Made by a program: the position numbers and the translations under genes. From CAVVAH01 sp963746175 (GTDB lineage Bacteria; Actinomycetota; Actinomycetes; JACCUZ01): a stretch of DNA of 64,000 nucleotides. Under the pieces are notes generated by a model. It saw only the letters and a program-made list of their open reading frames with translations. It searched no databases and was not told where the DNA came from. The stretch spans positions 558,001-622,000 of the forward strand of contig CAVVAH010000001.1 in assembly GCA_963746175.1 (NCBI GenBank), given 5' to 3'. Shown one piece after another: positions 29,761 to 38,386 of the stretch (within the stretch, counting starts at the first letter, position 1; each line of letters begins with the position of its first letter).

Positions 29761-30327
29761 TCAGCTTCCGGTGACGCGGCCCAGGTAGCTGCCGTCGCGG
29801 GTGTCCACCTTGACCTTCTCGCCGGTGGTGATGAAGAGCGGGACGGCGATCTCGGCGCCGGTCTCGAGGGTCGCCGGCTTGGTGCCACCGGTCGAGCGGT
29901 CGCCCTGCATGCCCGGCTCCGTGTAGGAGATCGTCAGCTCGACCGCGGCCGGGAGCTCGACGTACAGCGGCGTGCCCTCGTGCACGGCGACCACCGCCTC
30001 CTGGTTCTCCAGCATGAACTTCGCCATGTCGCCGACGGTCTCGCTCGAGACGTGCAGCTGCTCGTAGGACGAGTTGTCCATGAACACGTAGTCGGTGCCC
30101 TCTTTGTAGAGGTACTGGAAGTCGCGCTTGTCGACGGTCGCCGTCTCGACCTTGGTGCCGGCGTTGAACGTCTTGTCGACCACCTTGCCGGACAGCACGT
30201 TCTTCAGCTTGGTGCGCACGAACGCGCCGCCCTTGCCGGGCTTGACGTGCTGGAACTCCACCACGGACCACAGCTGGCCGTCGAGGTTGAGCACCAAGCC
30301 GTTCTTCAGGTCGTTCGTCGTCGCCAC
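29761..30327 (-). CDS. efp: Elongation factor P
   Basis: Relieves ribosome stalling at polyproline. 188 aa, three OB/KOW domains. The tip loop is HVKPGKGGAF with an unmodified-type Lys, as is typical for actinobacteria. The C-terminal signature TGEKVKVDTRDGSYLGRV is present. ATG at 30327; nusB follows immediately. Efp may be needed for Pro-rich proteins such as the N-terminal region of the PilT encoded in this window (inference). Confidence 0.98.
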   Translation of the reverse strand: MATTNDLKNGLVLNLDGQLWSVVEFQHVKPGKGGAFVRTKLKNVLSGKVVDKTFNAGTKVETATVDKRDFQYLYKEGTDYVFMDNSSYEQLHVSSETVGDMAKFMLENQEAVVAVHEGTPLYVELPAAVELTISYTEPGMQGDRSTGGTKPATLETGAEIAVPLFITTGEKVKVDTRDGSYLGRVTGS

Positions 30328-30386
30328 GGGGCAGAGTCCTTCGTCTCGCGTGCGGGTGCCCGTCCGCGGGCGGGAGCCCGGAGCGG

Positions 30387-31475
30387 TCAGAGGACGAGCA
30401 GGTCCTTCGGGGTGGTCGTGAGCAGCTCCGGTGCGCCGTGCGCCTGGGTGCCCACGACGAGGGTGTCCTCGATGCGGACTCCCCCGCGTCCGGGGAGGTA
30501 GATCCCCGGCTCGACGGTCACCGGTGTGCGGGCGTCGAGTCTACCGGTCGCGCGGTATCCCATCATCGGAGCCTCATGGATCTCCAGCCCCACACCGTGC
30601 CCCAGGCCATGGGGGAACTGCTCGCCGTAGCCCGCGGCCACGACGACGTCACGCGCGGCTGCGTCGACCGCCTGGATGTCGGCACCGACGGCCAGCGCGT
30701 GCCGTCCGGCGCGCTGCGCCGCGCGGACGACCTGGTAGATCTCGGTCTGCCAGCCGGTCGGGTCGGCCCCGACCACGACCGTGCGGGTGCAGTCCGCGTG
30801 ATAGCCGCGGTACCTGGCGCCGAAGTCGATCTTGAGCAGGTCGCCCCGTTCGATCTCGCGGTGCGTCGGCTGGTGGTGCGGGATCGCGCTGTGCGGGCCG
30901 GTGGCGACGATCGTCTCGAACGCCACGCCGTCGGCCCCGAGGTCGACCATCGCGTTCTCCAGCCGGTGGGCGACCTCGCGCTCGGTGAGGCCCGGCGCCA
31001 CCTGGCCGAGGGTCTCGGCCAGCGCCCGGTCGCCGATCGCGCACGCCTCGCGGAGCAGTGCGATCTCGCCGTCGTCCTTGACCACCCGCAACGCCTCGAC
31101 CGCGTGGCCCAGGGCGACCAGGTCCGGTGCGTCGTCGAGGGCTGCCAACCCGGCGTGCAGCTCGACCGTCACGTCGTGCGCCTCGTACGCGAGTCGACGG
31201 ACGCCGTCGCGGGCGGCTCGCGCGACGAGGGCGGGCGGGCAGTCGCGGTCGACCAGCACCTCGACCTCGGGTGCCTCGGCCGCGGCCTGGGTCGTGTAGC
31301 GGCCGTCGGTCGCGAGCACCTCGCCCGTCGCGGTCACGAGCAGGGCGGCGTTGGACCCGCTGAACCCGGTCAGGTAGCGGACGTTGACCAGCCGGGTGAC
31401 CAGCGCGGCCTCGACGTCCTCGGCGGCGAGGACCTCGCGGAGCCGGTCACGGCGGGCAGGGTGAGGAGCGGGCAC
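30387..31475 (-). CDS. Xaa-Pro aminopeptidase (M24B), PepP/PepQ type
   Basis: Metallopeptidase removing residues before proline. 362 aa. Creatinase-like N-terminal domain (VTRLVNVRYLTGFSGSNAAL). The C-terminal pita-bread domain has all metal ligands: the two Asp in KIDFGARYRGYHADCTRT, His in HGLGHGVGLEIHE, Glu in VEPGIYL and Glu in GVRIEDT. Start GTG at 31475. Sits between aroQ and efp, the usual actinobacterial place. Confidence 0.93.
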   Translation of the reverse strand: MPAPHPARRDRLREVLAAEDVEAALVTRLVNVRYLTGFSGSNAALLVTATGEVLATDGRYTTQAAAEAPEVEVLVDRDCPPALVARAARDGVRRLAYEAHDVTVELHAGLAALDDAPDLVALGHAVEALRVVKDDGEIALLREACAIGDRALAETLGQVAPGLTEREVAHRLENAMVDLGADGVAFETIVATGPHSAIPHHQPTHREIERGDLLKIDFGARYRGYHADCTRTVVVGADPTGWQTEIYQVVRAAQRAGRHALAVGADIQAVDAAARDVVVAAGYGEQFPHGLGHGVGLEIHEAPMMGYRATGRLDARTPVTVEPGIYLPGRGGVRIEDTLVVGTQAHGAPELLTTTPKDLLVL

Positions 31476-31880
31476 GGCGGTGACGCTATCCGAGCGCCGA
31501 GCGGCCCTGACCGGCCGTGGGAGGTGGCGGTCAGAGCGCCAGGAGCAGGACACAGCTCATTCCGTGGTCCCCTCCGCCGGTCACGGGTCCGTGTCGACGT
31601 GGAAACAGCCAAGTGGCCCCGCTGCAGTCGTGGAAAGCACGACCCGAGCGGGGCCACTTCGCTCCTCATCAGCTGATGGACGCGTTCCGCTCGCGTGCTG
31701 GACCAGCGTGATCGGAGCAACTTCTCCTCGGCGGATGACGCTGCCCCGCGCCGATGCTGTGGGAAACGGCGGGTCGAGGACCAATGCCGAGTCGTGGGGC
31801 AGGGCCCTCGTCCTGGCCGCTCTGAGCCCAGCTCACGACGGCGGGAGCGGGACGACCAGCCTCAGCCGTGCCGCCAGCCG
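31476..31880. other. Intergenic region between aroQ and pepP
   Basis: 405 bp with no supported gene. It contains the two-tier hairpin at 31611-31659; on both sides I see only unremarkable sequence with no coding signature. A promoter for pepP-efp-nusB is expected on the minus strand, but I cannot point to one. Confidence 0.6.
31611..31659. repeat. Two-tier perfect hairpin
   Basis: AAGTGGCCCCGCT (31611-31623) pairs perfectly with AGCGGGGCCACTT (31647-31659). Inside, GTCGTG (31627-31632) pairs with CACGAC (31638-31643) around a GAAAG loop. It lies between aroQ and pepP and could end the aro transcript, but it has no T-run on either side and is symmetric, so a mobile palindrome is equally possible. 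Confidence 0.75.
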
Positions 31881-32315
31881 TCACAGCAGCCCTGCCACCG
31901 CCCGCAGGGCGAGGCGGTAGGAGTCCAGCCCGAAGCCGGTGATCGAGCCGGACGCGACGGCGGCGACCACGGACGTGTGCCGGAAGGCTTCCCGGGCGGC
32001 CGGGTTGGACAGGTGCACCTCGACCAAGGGGGCGGTGCGGGCGGCGCAGGCATCCCGGAGCGCGTACGAGTAGTGCGTGAAGGCGGCCGGGTTGAGCACG
32101 ACCGGCGTCGAGGAGTCCGCGGCCTCGTGCAGCCAGTGCACGAGCTCGGTCTCGTCGTCGGTCTGGCGCACCTCGACGTCCAGCCCCAGCTCGGCGCCTG
32201 CAGCCGTCACCGCCGCCACCAGGTCGTCGTGGCCGGCCGACCCGTAGATCTCGGGCTCCCGGCTGCCCAGCCGGCCGAGGTTGGGCCCGTTGAGGACCAG
32301 GACGCGGGTGCTCAT
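31881..32315 (-). CDS. aroQ: 3-Dehydroquinate dehydratase, type II
   Basis: Third step of the shikimate pathway. 144 aa. Signature NGPNLGRLGSREPEIYG with the catalytic Tyr, the active-site His/Asn region in NPAAFTHYSYALRDA and EVHLSNPAAREAFRHTSV. The ATG at 32315 overlaps the aroB stop (ATGA). Last of the aroC-aroK-aroB-aroQ set. Confidence 0.97.
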   Translation of the reverse strand: MSTRVLVLNGPNLGRLGSREPEIYGSAGHDDLVAAVTAAGAELGLDVEVRQTDDETELVHWLHEAADSSTPVVLNPAAFTHYSYALRDACAARTAPLVEVHLSNPAAREAFRHTSVVAAVASGSITGFGLDSYRLALRAVAGLL

Positions 32316-33391
32316 GTCGCGATCCTCTCGAAAGCGCGAGCCAGGAGCGAGTCGTCGGGGCCCTCCAGCCGGCCGGGTCGTCCGATCGCGTCCAGGACCA
32401 CGAAGCGGAGCACCGAGCCGCGGGCCTTCTTGTCCACCCGCATCGCCGCCAGCAGGTCCGGCCACCGCGTCCCGTCGTACGACGTGGGGAGGCCGACCGA
32501 GGTGAGGACCGACCGGTGCCGGGCGACCCCGTCGGCGTCCAGCCGTCCGGCGGCGTGCGAGAGCTCGGCGGCGTAGACCAGGCCCACCGACACCGCCTCG
32601 CCGTGCCGCCACCGGTAGCCCTCGACCTTCTCGACCGCGTGTCCGAGGGTGTGCCCGTAGTTGAGGACCTCGCGCAGCCCCGCCTCGCGGAGGTCCTGCG
32701 ACACGACGTCGGCCTTCCAGCGGACCGCCCGCTCGACGAGCTCGCGCAGCGAGCCCGAGGCGGGGTCGGCGGCCGCGGCCGGGTCCGCCTCGACGAGCTG
32801 CAGGATCCGCGGGTCGGCGGCCAGGCCCGCCTTGACGACCTCCGCGAGCCCGCTGGTGATCTCGGCGGCGGGGAGGGACCGCAGCGCGTCGAGGTCGCAG
32901 AGCACCCCGGCCGGCGGGTGGAAGGCACCGACGAGGTTCTTGCCCTCGTCGGTGTTGAGCCCGGTCTTGCCCCCGACGGCCGCGTCGACCATGCCGAGCA
33001 GCGTCGTCGGCAGGTGCACGACGCGGACGCCGCGCAGCCACGCTGCCGCGACGAACCCGGCCAGGTCGGTGGCCGCCCCGCCGCCGAGCGCGACGACGGC
33101 GTCGGACCGGGTGAAGGCGCGCCGGCCGAGGAGGGCCCAGAGGCTGCCCGCGACGTCGAGCGTCTTGGCCCGCTCGCCGTCGGGGACCGCCGCGAGCACC
33201 ACGTCGAGGCCGGCGCCCAGCAGTGCGCGCTCGACGTCGACCGCCCGGTCGACCAGCGCCGACTGGTGCACGACGAGAACCTGCCTGGCATCTCTCCCGA
33301 CCAGCGCGGGCAGCTCGCCGAGCAGCCCGCTGCCCACCACGACGTCGTACGGCGCCGGGCCGCCGACCGTGATGCGGGTCGGGTCGCTCAC
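32312..33391 (-). CDS. aroB: 3-Dehydroquinate synthase
   Basis: NAD- and metal-dependent cyclisation of DAHP. 359 aa. NAD-binding GGGAATDLAGFVAAAWLRG; metal ligands in GLAEVVKAGL, LNYGHTLGHAVE and RHGEAVSVG; MVDAAVGGKTGLN also fits. Start GTG at 33391 overlaps the aroK stop (GTGA). Confidence 0.97.
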   Translation of the reverse strand: MSDPTRITVGGPAPYDVVVGSGLLGELPALVGRDARQVLVVHQSALVDRAVDVERALLGAGLDVVLAAVPDGERAKTLDVAGSLWALLGRRAFTRSDAVVALGGGAATDLAGFVAAAWLRGVRVVHLPTTLLGMVDAAVGGKTGLNTDEGKNLVGAFHPPAGVLCDLDALRSLPAAEITSGLAEVVKAGLAADPRILQLVEADPAAAADPASGSLRELVERAVRWKADVVSQDLREAGLREVLNYGHTLGHAVEKVEGYRWRHGEAVSVGLVYAAELSHAAGRLDADGVARHRSVLTSVGLPTSYDGTRWPDLLAAMRVDKKARGSVLRFVVLDAIGRPGRLEGPDDSLLARAFERIAT

Positions 33392-33891
33392 AGACCCACC
33401 GCCCGGACGATCTCTTCGGCGACCTGGTCGGGCGTCCGGCCGTCGGTCTGCACCGTCACGGTGGCGACCTCCTCGTAGACCGGTCGCCGCTGCTCCATCA
33501 GCCGGATCCACTGCGCCCGCGGGTTGCCGAGGAGCAGCGGCCGGTCGCGGTTGAGACCGATCCGCGACGCCGCGTCCTTGATCCCGACGTCGAGGAAGAC
33601 GACGGTGCGGCCGGCCAGCCGCTGCCGGGTCCCGGCGTCGAGCACCGCCCCGCCGCCGACCGACAGGACCCCGTCGTGCTCCTCCAGTGCGACGGCGACA
33701 GCGGCGCGCTCGAGGTCGCGGAAGTGCTCCTCGCCCTGCTCGACGAAGAGGTCGCCGACACTGCTGCCTCCGACGGCTTCGACGTCGGCATCGGTGTCCC
33801 GCGCGGCGACGCCGATCCGCGCCGCGAGCGCGACAGCGGTGGCCGTCTTGCCCGACCCCGGCGGTCCGACCAGGACGACGATCGGCGCCAT
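33388..33891 (-). CDS. aroK: Shikimate kinase
   Basis: Phosphorylates shikimate. 167 aa. Walker A GPPGSGKTATAVALA, shikimate-binding DTDADVE, SVGGGAVL and the lid arginines in GLNRDRPLL. The ATG at 33891 shares its A with the aroC stop (TGATG). Confidence 0.96.
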   Translation of the reverse strand: MAPIVVLVGPPGSGKTATAVALAARIGVAARDTDADVEAVGGSSVGDLFVEQGEEHFRDLERAAVAVALEEHDGVLSVGGGAVLDAGTRQRLAGRTVVFLDVGIKDAASRIGLNRDRPLLLGNPRAQWIRLMEQRRPVYEEVATVTVQTDGRTPDQVAEEIVRAVGL

Positions 33892-35072
33892 CACCGGAGA
33901 GGAAGCGCGGCGAGGTAGGCGGCGGCGTTGCGTGCGGTCTCCGGCACCGAGTCGCCGCCGAACTTCTCCAGGACGGCGTCGGCCAGCACCAGTGCCACCA
34001 TCGCCTCGACCACGATCCCGGCCGCCGGGACCGCGCAGACGTCGCTGCGCTGGTTGATGGCCAGGGCGGGTTCGCCGGTCGCGACGTCGACGGTGTCCAG
34101 CGCCCGCGGCACCGTCGAGATCGGCTTCATCGCCGCCCGCACCCGCAACGGCTCGCCGGTGCTCATGCCGCCCTCGACGCCGCCGGCGCGCGCCGTCCGC
34201 CGGTGCAGGTGTCCGTCGGCACCGCGCTCGATCTCGTCGTGTGCCTGCGAGCCGCGCCGTCGGGCGCTCTCGAAGCCGTCGCCGACGGCCACACCCTTGA
34301 TCGCCTGGACGCCCATCAGGGCGCCTGCCAGCCGCGAGTCGAGGCGCCGGTCCCAGTGCACGTGGCTGCCCAGCCCTGGTGGGAGGCCGTAGGCGAGCAC
34401 CTCGACGACGCCCCCGAGGGTGTCCCCGTCGCGCTGCGCGGCATCGATCTCGGCGACCATCGCCGCGCTGGCGTCCGGGTCGAGGCAGCGGACCGGGTCG
34501 GTGTCCAGCCCGGCCACGTCGTCCGGCAGGGGGTACAGACCGTCGGGTGCTTGCGCGGTGCCGATCGCGACCACGTGCGAGACCAGCCGGGCCCCCACCG
34601 ACTGGGCGAGGAACGCCTGCGCGACGGCACCCAGCGCGACCCGGGCGGCGGTCTCGCGGGCACTGGCCCGCTCGAGCACCGGTCGCGCGTCGTCGAAGCC
34701 GTACTTCTGCATGCCGGCCAGGTCGGCGTGACCCGGCCGTGGCCGGGTCAGCGGAGCGTTGCGGGCCAGCCCCGCGAGCACGTCGGCGGGCACCGGGTCG
34801 GCGCTCATCACCTGCTGCCACTTGGGCCACTCGGTGTTGCCGATGCGGATCGCGACCGGCCCGCCCTGCGTCCGGCCGTGCCGGACACCAGCGAGGAGCT
34901 CGACCTCGTCCTGCTCGAAGGACATCCGCGCACCGCGGCCGTGCCCGAGCCGGCGGCGGGCGAGCGCCGCGACGACGTCGTGGGTGCCGATCTCGACCCC
35001 TGCCGGCAGGCCCTCGAGCGTGGCGAGCAGGGCAGGCCCGTGCGACTCCCCCGCGGTCAGCCAGCGCAGCAT
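33891..35072 (-). CDS. aroC: Chorismate synthase
   Basis: Converts EPSP to chorismate with reduced FMN. 393 aa. MLRWLTAGESHGPALLATLE at the N-terminus, RPRPGHADLAGMQKYGFDD, the ERASARETAARVALGAVA signature and GGVEGGMSTGEPLRVRAAMK. ATG at 35072 behind GGAAGGA. First gene of the aro operon, directly below the terminator of the pil genes. Confidence 0.98.
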   Translation of the reverse strand: MLRWLTAGESHGPALLATLEGLPAGVEIGTHDVVAALARRRLGHGRGARMSFEQDEVELLAGVRHGRTQGGPVAIRIGNTEWPKWQQVMSADPVPADVLAGLARNAPLTRPRPGHADLAGMQKYGFDDARPVLERASARETAARVALGAVAQAFLAQSVGARLVSHVVAIGTAQAPDGLYPLPDDVAGLDTDPVRCLDPDASAAMVAEIDAAQRDGDTLGGVVEVLAYGLPPGLGSHVHWDRRLDSRLAGALMGVQAIKGVAVGDGFESARRRGSQAHDEIERGADGHLHRRTARAGGVEGGMSTGEPLRVRAAMKPISTVPRALDTVDVATGEPALAINQRSDVCAVPAAGIVVEAMVALVLADAVLEKFGGDSVPETARNAAAYLAALPLR

Positions 35073-35105
35073 GCCGCCGATCCTTCCACGGGTGGCCAGA
35101 CGCAC

Positions 35106-35138
35106 CGGTGGCCTGCCCGGACTCCGGGCAGGCCACCG
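35106..35138 (-). terminator. Strong hairpin ending the pilM-N-O-P unit
   Basis: CGGTGGCCTGCCCGG and CCGGGCAGGCCACCG are a perfect 15-bp stem around a 3-nt ACT loop. It lies 41 nt past the stop of the last pil gene and before the aroC start. No U-tract, as often in high-GC actinobacteria. Confidence 0.8.
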
Positions 35139-35179
35139 ATCGGTCGAGCGGTTTCGACGGTCGACCCGTCGACCAAGGA

Positions 35180-35872
35180 TCAGGCGATGGTGAGTCGCTT
35201 GGTCCCCAGGACGTTGAACTTCTCCTCGCCGTACTGGAAGGCGTTCGTCGTGCCGCTGATCAGCACCACCTTGAAGTACGTCGCGAAGACCTCGCCGGCG
35301 TGCAGGTTGCGGTAGACCTTGCCGTCCACCTTGACGTCGACCGCGCTGTTGTTCGGCGCGACGGAGACGACGCGGAAGCTGTGCGACGTGGTCTGGGCGG
35401 GCGTGCTCGTTCCGGCGTCCGTCGAGCCGCTGGCGGTGGAACCACCAGCAGTCCCGGTCGACGTGCCGGCCGAGGTGCCCGTCGTGGTCGTGCTGCCGGC
35501 GCCGCCCACCGTGCCGACGGCGGGGACGGTGGTGTCCGGCGCTTCCACGATGAGGGCCTTGAACGGGTCCCGCCCGAAGTTCTTCTGGTTCAGCTTGGCC
35601 GGCTTGCTCGACGTGTCGGCCGGGTCGGCCACCGGTGCCGGCGCGGCCGGTTTGACCGTCGTGGCCGACGGGGTGGCCGGCGCCGGGTCGCTGCCGCCCG
35701 CGAAGAAGAGGAAGTACCCGACCACGGCCAGTACCAGGACGGTGGCGGCGCCGCCGATCGCGAGCAGCTTGCTGCGGTCCGGCGCGGCGGACACCTCCTC
35801 CTGCAGAGGCAGCGGGGGCGGTGCGGTGGCGACCGACGTGCCACCCTCGAACGGGAAGCTCGACTCACTCAT
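35180..35872 (-). CDS. PilP-like inner-membrane pilus assembly protein
   Basis: Last gene of the pilM-N-O set, in the place of PilP. 230 aa. Cytoplasmic N-terminus, one membrane helix at about residues 38-58 (LLAIGGAATVLVLAVVGYFL), the motif GRDPFKALIVEAP common in PilP/GspC-like proteins, a long Thr/Ser/Gly/Ala linker (~115-155), then a small beta domain (HSFRVVSVAPNNSAVDVKVD, GEVFATYFKVVLISG). Unlike PilP of Gram-negatives it has no lipobox, as expected without an outer membrane. Probably links the PilMNO platform to other parts. Assignment rests on order and architecture. Confidence 0.7.
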   Translation of the reverse strand: MSESSFPFEGGTSVATAPPPLPLQEEVSAAPDRSKLLAIGGAATVLVLAVVGYFLFFAGGSDPAPATPSATTVKPAAPAPVADPADTSSKPAKLNQKNFGRDPFKALIVEAPDTTVPAVGTVGGAGSTTTTGTSAGTSTGTAGGSTASGSTDAGTSTPAQTTSHSFRVVSVAPNNSAVDVKVDGKVYRNLHAGEVFATYFKVVLISGTTNAFQYGEEKFNVLGTKRLTIA

Positions 35873-35883
35873 CTGGGGCTCCC

Positions 35884-36543
35884 TTAGTTGCTCGTCGCGG
35901 GCGCGACGGGGGTGACGGGCGTGACTGCGGTCGCAGCGGGGGCGGCGTCCTGGCTGACGAAGACGCGGCCGTTGAGGGCCAGCGTCAGGTCGTCAGGAGT
36001 CTCCGGAGAGGGCTTCGGCGTGATGGAGAAGCCGGTGACGAGCAGCGACCTCTTCAGGCCCTCGAGCTCGTGGATGAACTGCTCCACCTCGAAGTAGCTG
36101 CCGGTCACCTGCAGCGACAGCGGCACCTGGTAGAGGGCCGGTGCCGTCGCGGACCCGACGGTCGTCGGCGCGGCGGCCACGCCTGGCTCCGCCGCCGCGG
36201 CGACGGCGACGGGCGAGGACGGCGACATGGTGTCGATCGAGACCCCCACCTTCCGCGCCGCGGCGGTGAGGTCACGGATCATCGACGGCAGCGCCGGGTT
36301 GCCGGGGATGTTGGCCCGGACCTGGGCCAGCCGGGCCCGCTGGGCCGGCAGGTCGGCCTGCTGCGCCTGCAGCTCCTTGAGCTTCTGCTGCAGGGCCAGG
36401 TTGGCGCTGTCCTGGGAGGCGGTCTTGGCCTGGAGGTCGGCCGCCTCGCTGCGCTTGGGAGAGACGAGGAGGAACCACCCCGCGGCGAAGATCGCGGCGA
36501 CGAGGACGACGGCGATCGCCGACCACTTCCTGGTGTCGGTCAT
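35884..36543 (-). CDS. pilO: PilO-like type IV pilus assembly protein
   Basis: Bitopic alignment-complex protein. 219 aa. Membrane helix at residues ~9-27 (AIAVVLVAAIFAAGWFLLV), a heptad-rich coiled coil (~30-75, KELQAQQADLPAQRARLAQV), then the ferredoxin-like domain with VPLSLQVTGSYFEVEQFIHE and LEGLKRSLLVTGF, the PilO hallmark. Ala/Thr/Pro-rich C-terminal tail. One nt separates it from the pilN stop. Confidence 0.88.
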   Translation of the reverse strand: MTDTRKWSAIAVVLVAAIFAAGWFLLVSPKRSEAADLQAKTASQDSANLALQQKLKELQAQQADLPAQRARLAQVRANIPGNPALPSMIRDLTAAARKVGVSIDTMSPSSPVAVAAAAEPGVAAAPTTVGSATAPALYQVPLSLQVTGSYFEVEQFIHELEGLKRSLLVTGFSITPKPSPETPDDLTLALNGRVFVSQDAAPAATAVTPVTPVAPATSN

Positions 36544-36544
36544 G

Positions 36545-37219
36545 TCAGCTGCCCGCCTTGTCGGTGAAGCGGCCGCTCAGGGCGTCCTCGGTGATCACTG
36601 CCTGGCTGTCGAAGGTCACCGACGGCGTGGTGCCCTCGGCGTCCTCGGTGGACCGGCTGAAGTAGGGGTCGGTGAGGCCCTTCTGGTCTGCGAGTGCCCG
36701 CAGCCAGGCGGCGACGTCGTTGTGCTGGGACCCCTTGCCGGCGAACGTGACTGTGCCGATGCCCGGTGTCGCGAGCCCGCTCGGCTCAGCCGCGACGGCC
36801 GCGGGGTCCACGTTCTCGGTGACCGTCACGTTCGTCAGCCACACCTTGCCCGGGGTGATCAGGCTCAGGTCGTTGAGGAAGTACGACCAGCGGATCTCCT
36901 TGCCCATGGCCAGGCTGAGCTGCGCCTCCTTCGCGTCGACCGCGGCGTACACGGCCGGCACGTCGGCGTACTTGTTGGTCTCGGCCTCCAGCGTGGTCCC
37001 GCGCGCCTTGGAGGCGTCCAGGTCGTCCTGGGCGTCGGCCACCTGGCCGGCGGCGGCCAGGACGAGCGCCCCGACCACCAGCACGGAGGCGCCGACGCCG
37101 GCGCCGAGGCCGGCCTGCAGCTTGCGCAGGCGGTGCGCCGCGCCGATCTCCGGCGGCAGGAGGTTGACCCGCGGGAGGGCGACCAGCGTGGTGGTGGTCT
37201 CCGTTGCGGTGGTGGTCAT
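36545..37219 (-). CDS. pilN: PilN-like type IV pilus assembly protein
   Basis: Partner of PilM and PilO in the inner-membrane platform. 224 aa. The N-terminal PilM-binding motif RVNLLPPEI at about residue 18 is the family signature. Membrane helix ~45-65 (VGASVLVVGALVLAAAG), coiled coil, then a periplasmic-type domain with WLTNVTVTENV. The ATG at 37219 overlaps the pilM stop (ATGA). Confidence 0.9.
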   Translation of the reverse strand: MTTTATETTTTLVALPRVNLLPPEIGAAHRLRKLQAGLGAGVGASVLVVGALVLAAAGQVADAQDDLDASKARGTTLEAETNKYADVPAVYAAVDAKEAQLSLAMGKEIRWSYFLNDLSLITPGKVWLTNVTVTENVDPAAVAAEPSGLATPGIGTVTFAGKGSQHNDVAAWLRALADQKGLTDPYFSRSTEDAEGTTPSVTFDSQAVITEDALSGRFTDKAGS

Positions 37220-38281
37220 GATGCGACTCCCAGGGCCAGGCCGACCGGCACTGCTGCCAGCGGCTCGACGAAGGCGATCTGCTCGGGCGACAGGCCGGTG
37301 CGGCCGACCTGCAGGCTGTGCATCGGGGTGCCGACCTCGACGGGCACCCGCGTGGTCACCTGGATCCGCTGCGCCAGCCCGCCGAGCCGCGCGCCACCGC
37401 CGGTGAGGACGAGACGCGAGATCGGGGCCGACCCGCTGGAGGCCAGGTAGTAGTCGAGCGAGCCGCGGACCTCGTCGACGAACGACGGCGGCGACCGCCT
37501 CGATGACCCGGCTGGCTGCCTGCACGTCCGCGCCGTGGGCCGAGGCGCCGCTGCCGAGCTGCTGCTTGAGCGCCTCGGCCTGCTCCTGGGGGACGCCCAT
37601 CCGCTCGGCGACGGCGTCGGTGACGTCCTGGCCGCCCATGAGCAGGATGCGGACGAAGCGCGGGATGCCGCCCTGGTGGACGACGATGTTGGTGACGCGG
37701 GCGCCGACGTCGACGAGCGCCTCGACCTGGGCACCGAGGCCCAGGTGGTCGGCGTCGGCGAGCGAGCGGATCACCGCGAACGAGGTGAGGTCGACCATGA
37801 CCGGCGACAGGCCGGCCTTCTGGACCGCCTCGAGGCTGGCGTTGACCATGTCCCGCGAGGCGGCGACGAGCAGGCCGCGCAGCAGGCGGTTCCCGCCCTC
37901 GGTGCCGAGCTCCTCGAGCGGGTGGAAGTCCAGGACGGCCTGGTCGACCGGCATGGGCACGAAGTCCTGCACCTGGAAGGCCAGCGACTTCTTCAGCTCG
38001 TCGGCCGGCATCCAGGGGAGGTCGACCTGGCGCACGATGACCTTCTGGTTCGCGACGCCGATGACGACCTTCTTGCTGCCGAACTTGGTGTGTGCCCAGA
38101 GCTGCTTGATGGCGTCGGCGACGGCGTCGGAGTCGACGACCTCACCGTCGCGGACGGCGCCCTCGGGGAGTGCCACCTGCCCGAACTTCTCGAGCGTGAC
38201 CCCACCCTTGCCGAACGACAGCTCGGCGGCGCGCACGCCCGATGTCCCGATGTCGAGACCGATGGCGGATCGAACTGCCAC
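37216..38281 (-). CDS. pilM: PilM, actin-like type IV pilus assembly ATPase (frameshift near 37490)
   Basis: Cytoplasmic actin-like protein that anchors PilN. About 355 aa. AIGLDIGTSGVRAAEL is the phosphate-1 motif, LVDVGARVTNIVVHQGGIP phosphate-2 and LVLTGGGARLGGLAQRI the adenosine motif. PWMPADELKKSLAFQVQDF is typical of PilM. The frame is lost near 37490 after RVIEAVAA and resumes in the next frame as FVDEVRGSLDYYLASSG; one indel restores a normal PilM. Start GTG at 38281 behind GGGAGGGGA. A sigma-28-like promoter lies ~70 nt upstream. Confidence 0.88.
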
Positions 38282-38349
38282 GACGTTCCCCTCCCAGAGG
38301 CGGCTTGCGCCGCGTGGTCAGGCCCCTGGTGGGGCCGGTTCAAGAGAGG

Positions 38350-38378
38350 GGATCGGACGGTCCGGGCCCGGGCTTGAG
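38350..38378 (-). promoter_or_regulatory. FliA/WhiG-like promoter for pilM-N-O-P
   Basis: Minus-strand CTCAAG (38378-38373), 15-nt spacer, TCCGATCC (38357-38350), compared with GCCGATAA for FliA/WhiG-type -10 elements. The gap from the -10 to the pilM GTG is about 68 nt. Same layout as the sites near 43956, 47781 and 52380. Confidence 0.65.
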
Positions 38379-38386
38379 CGTTCTGC

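Noticed and set aside
36545..38281. PilM-PilN fusion protein
   Set aside because: The PilM C-terminus is in another frame with its own stop overlapping the pilN ATG; the fusion is an indel effect.
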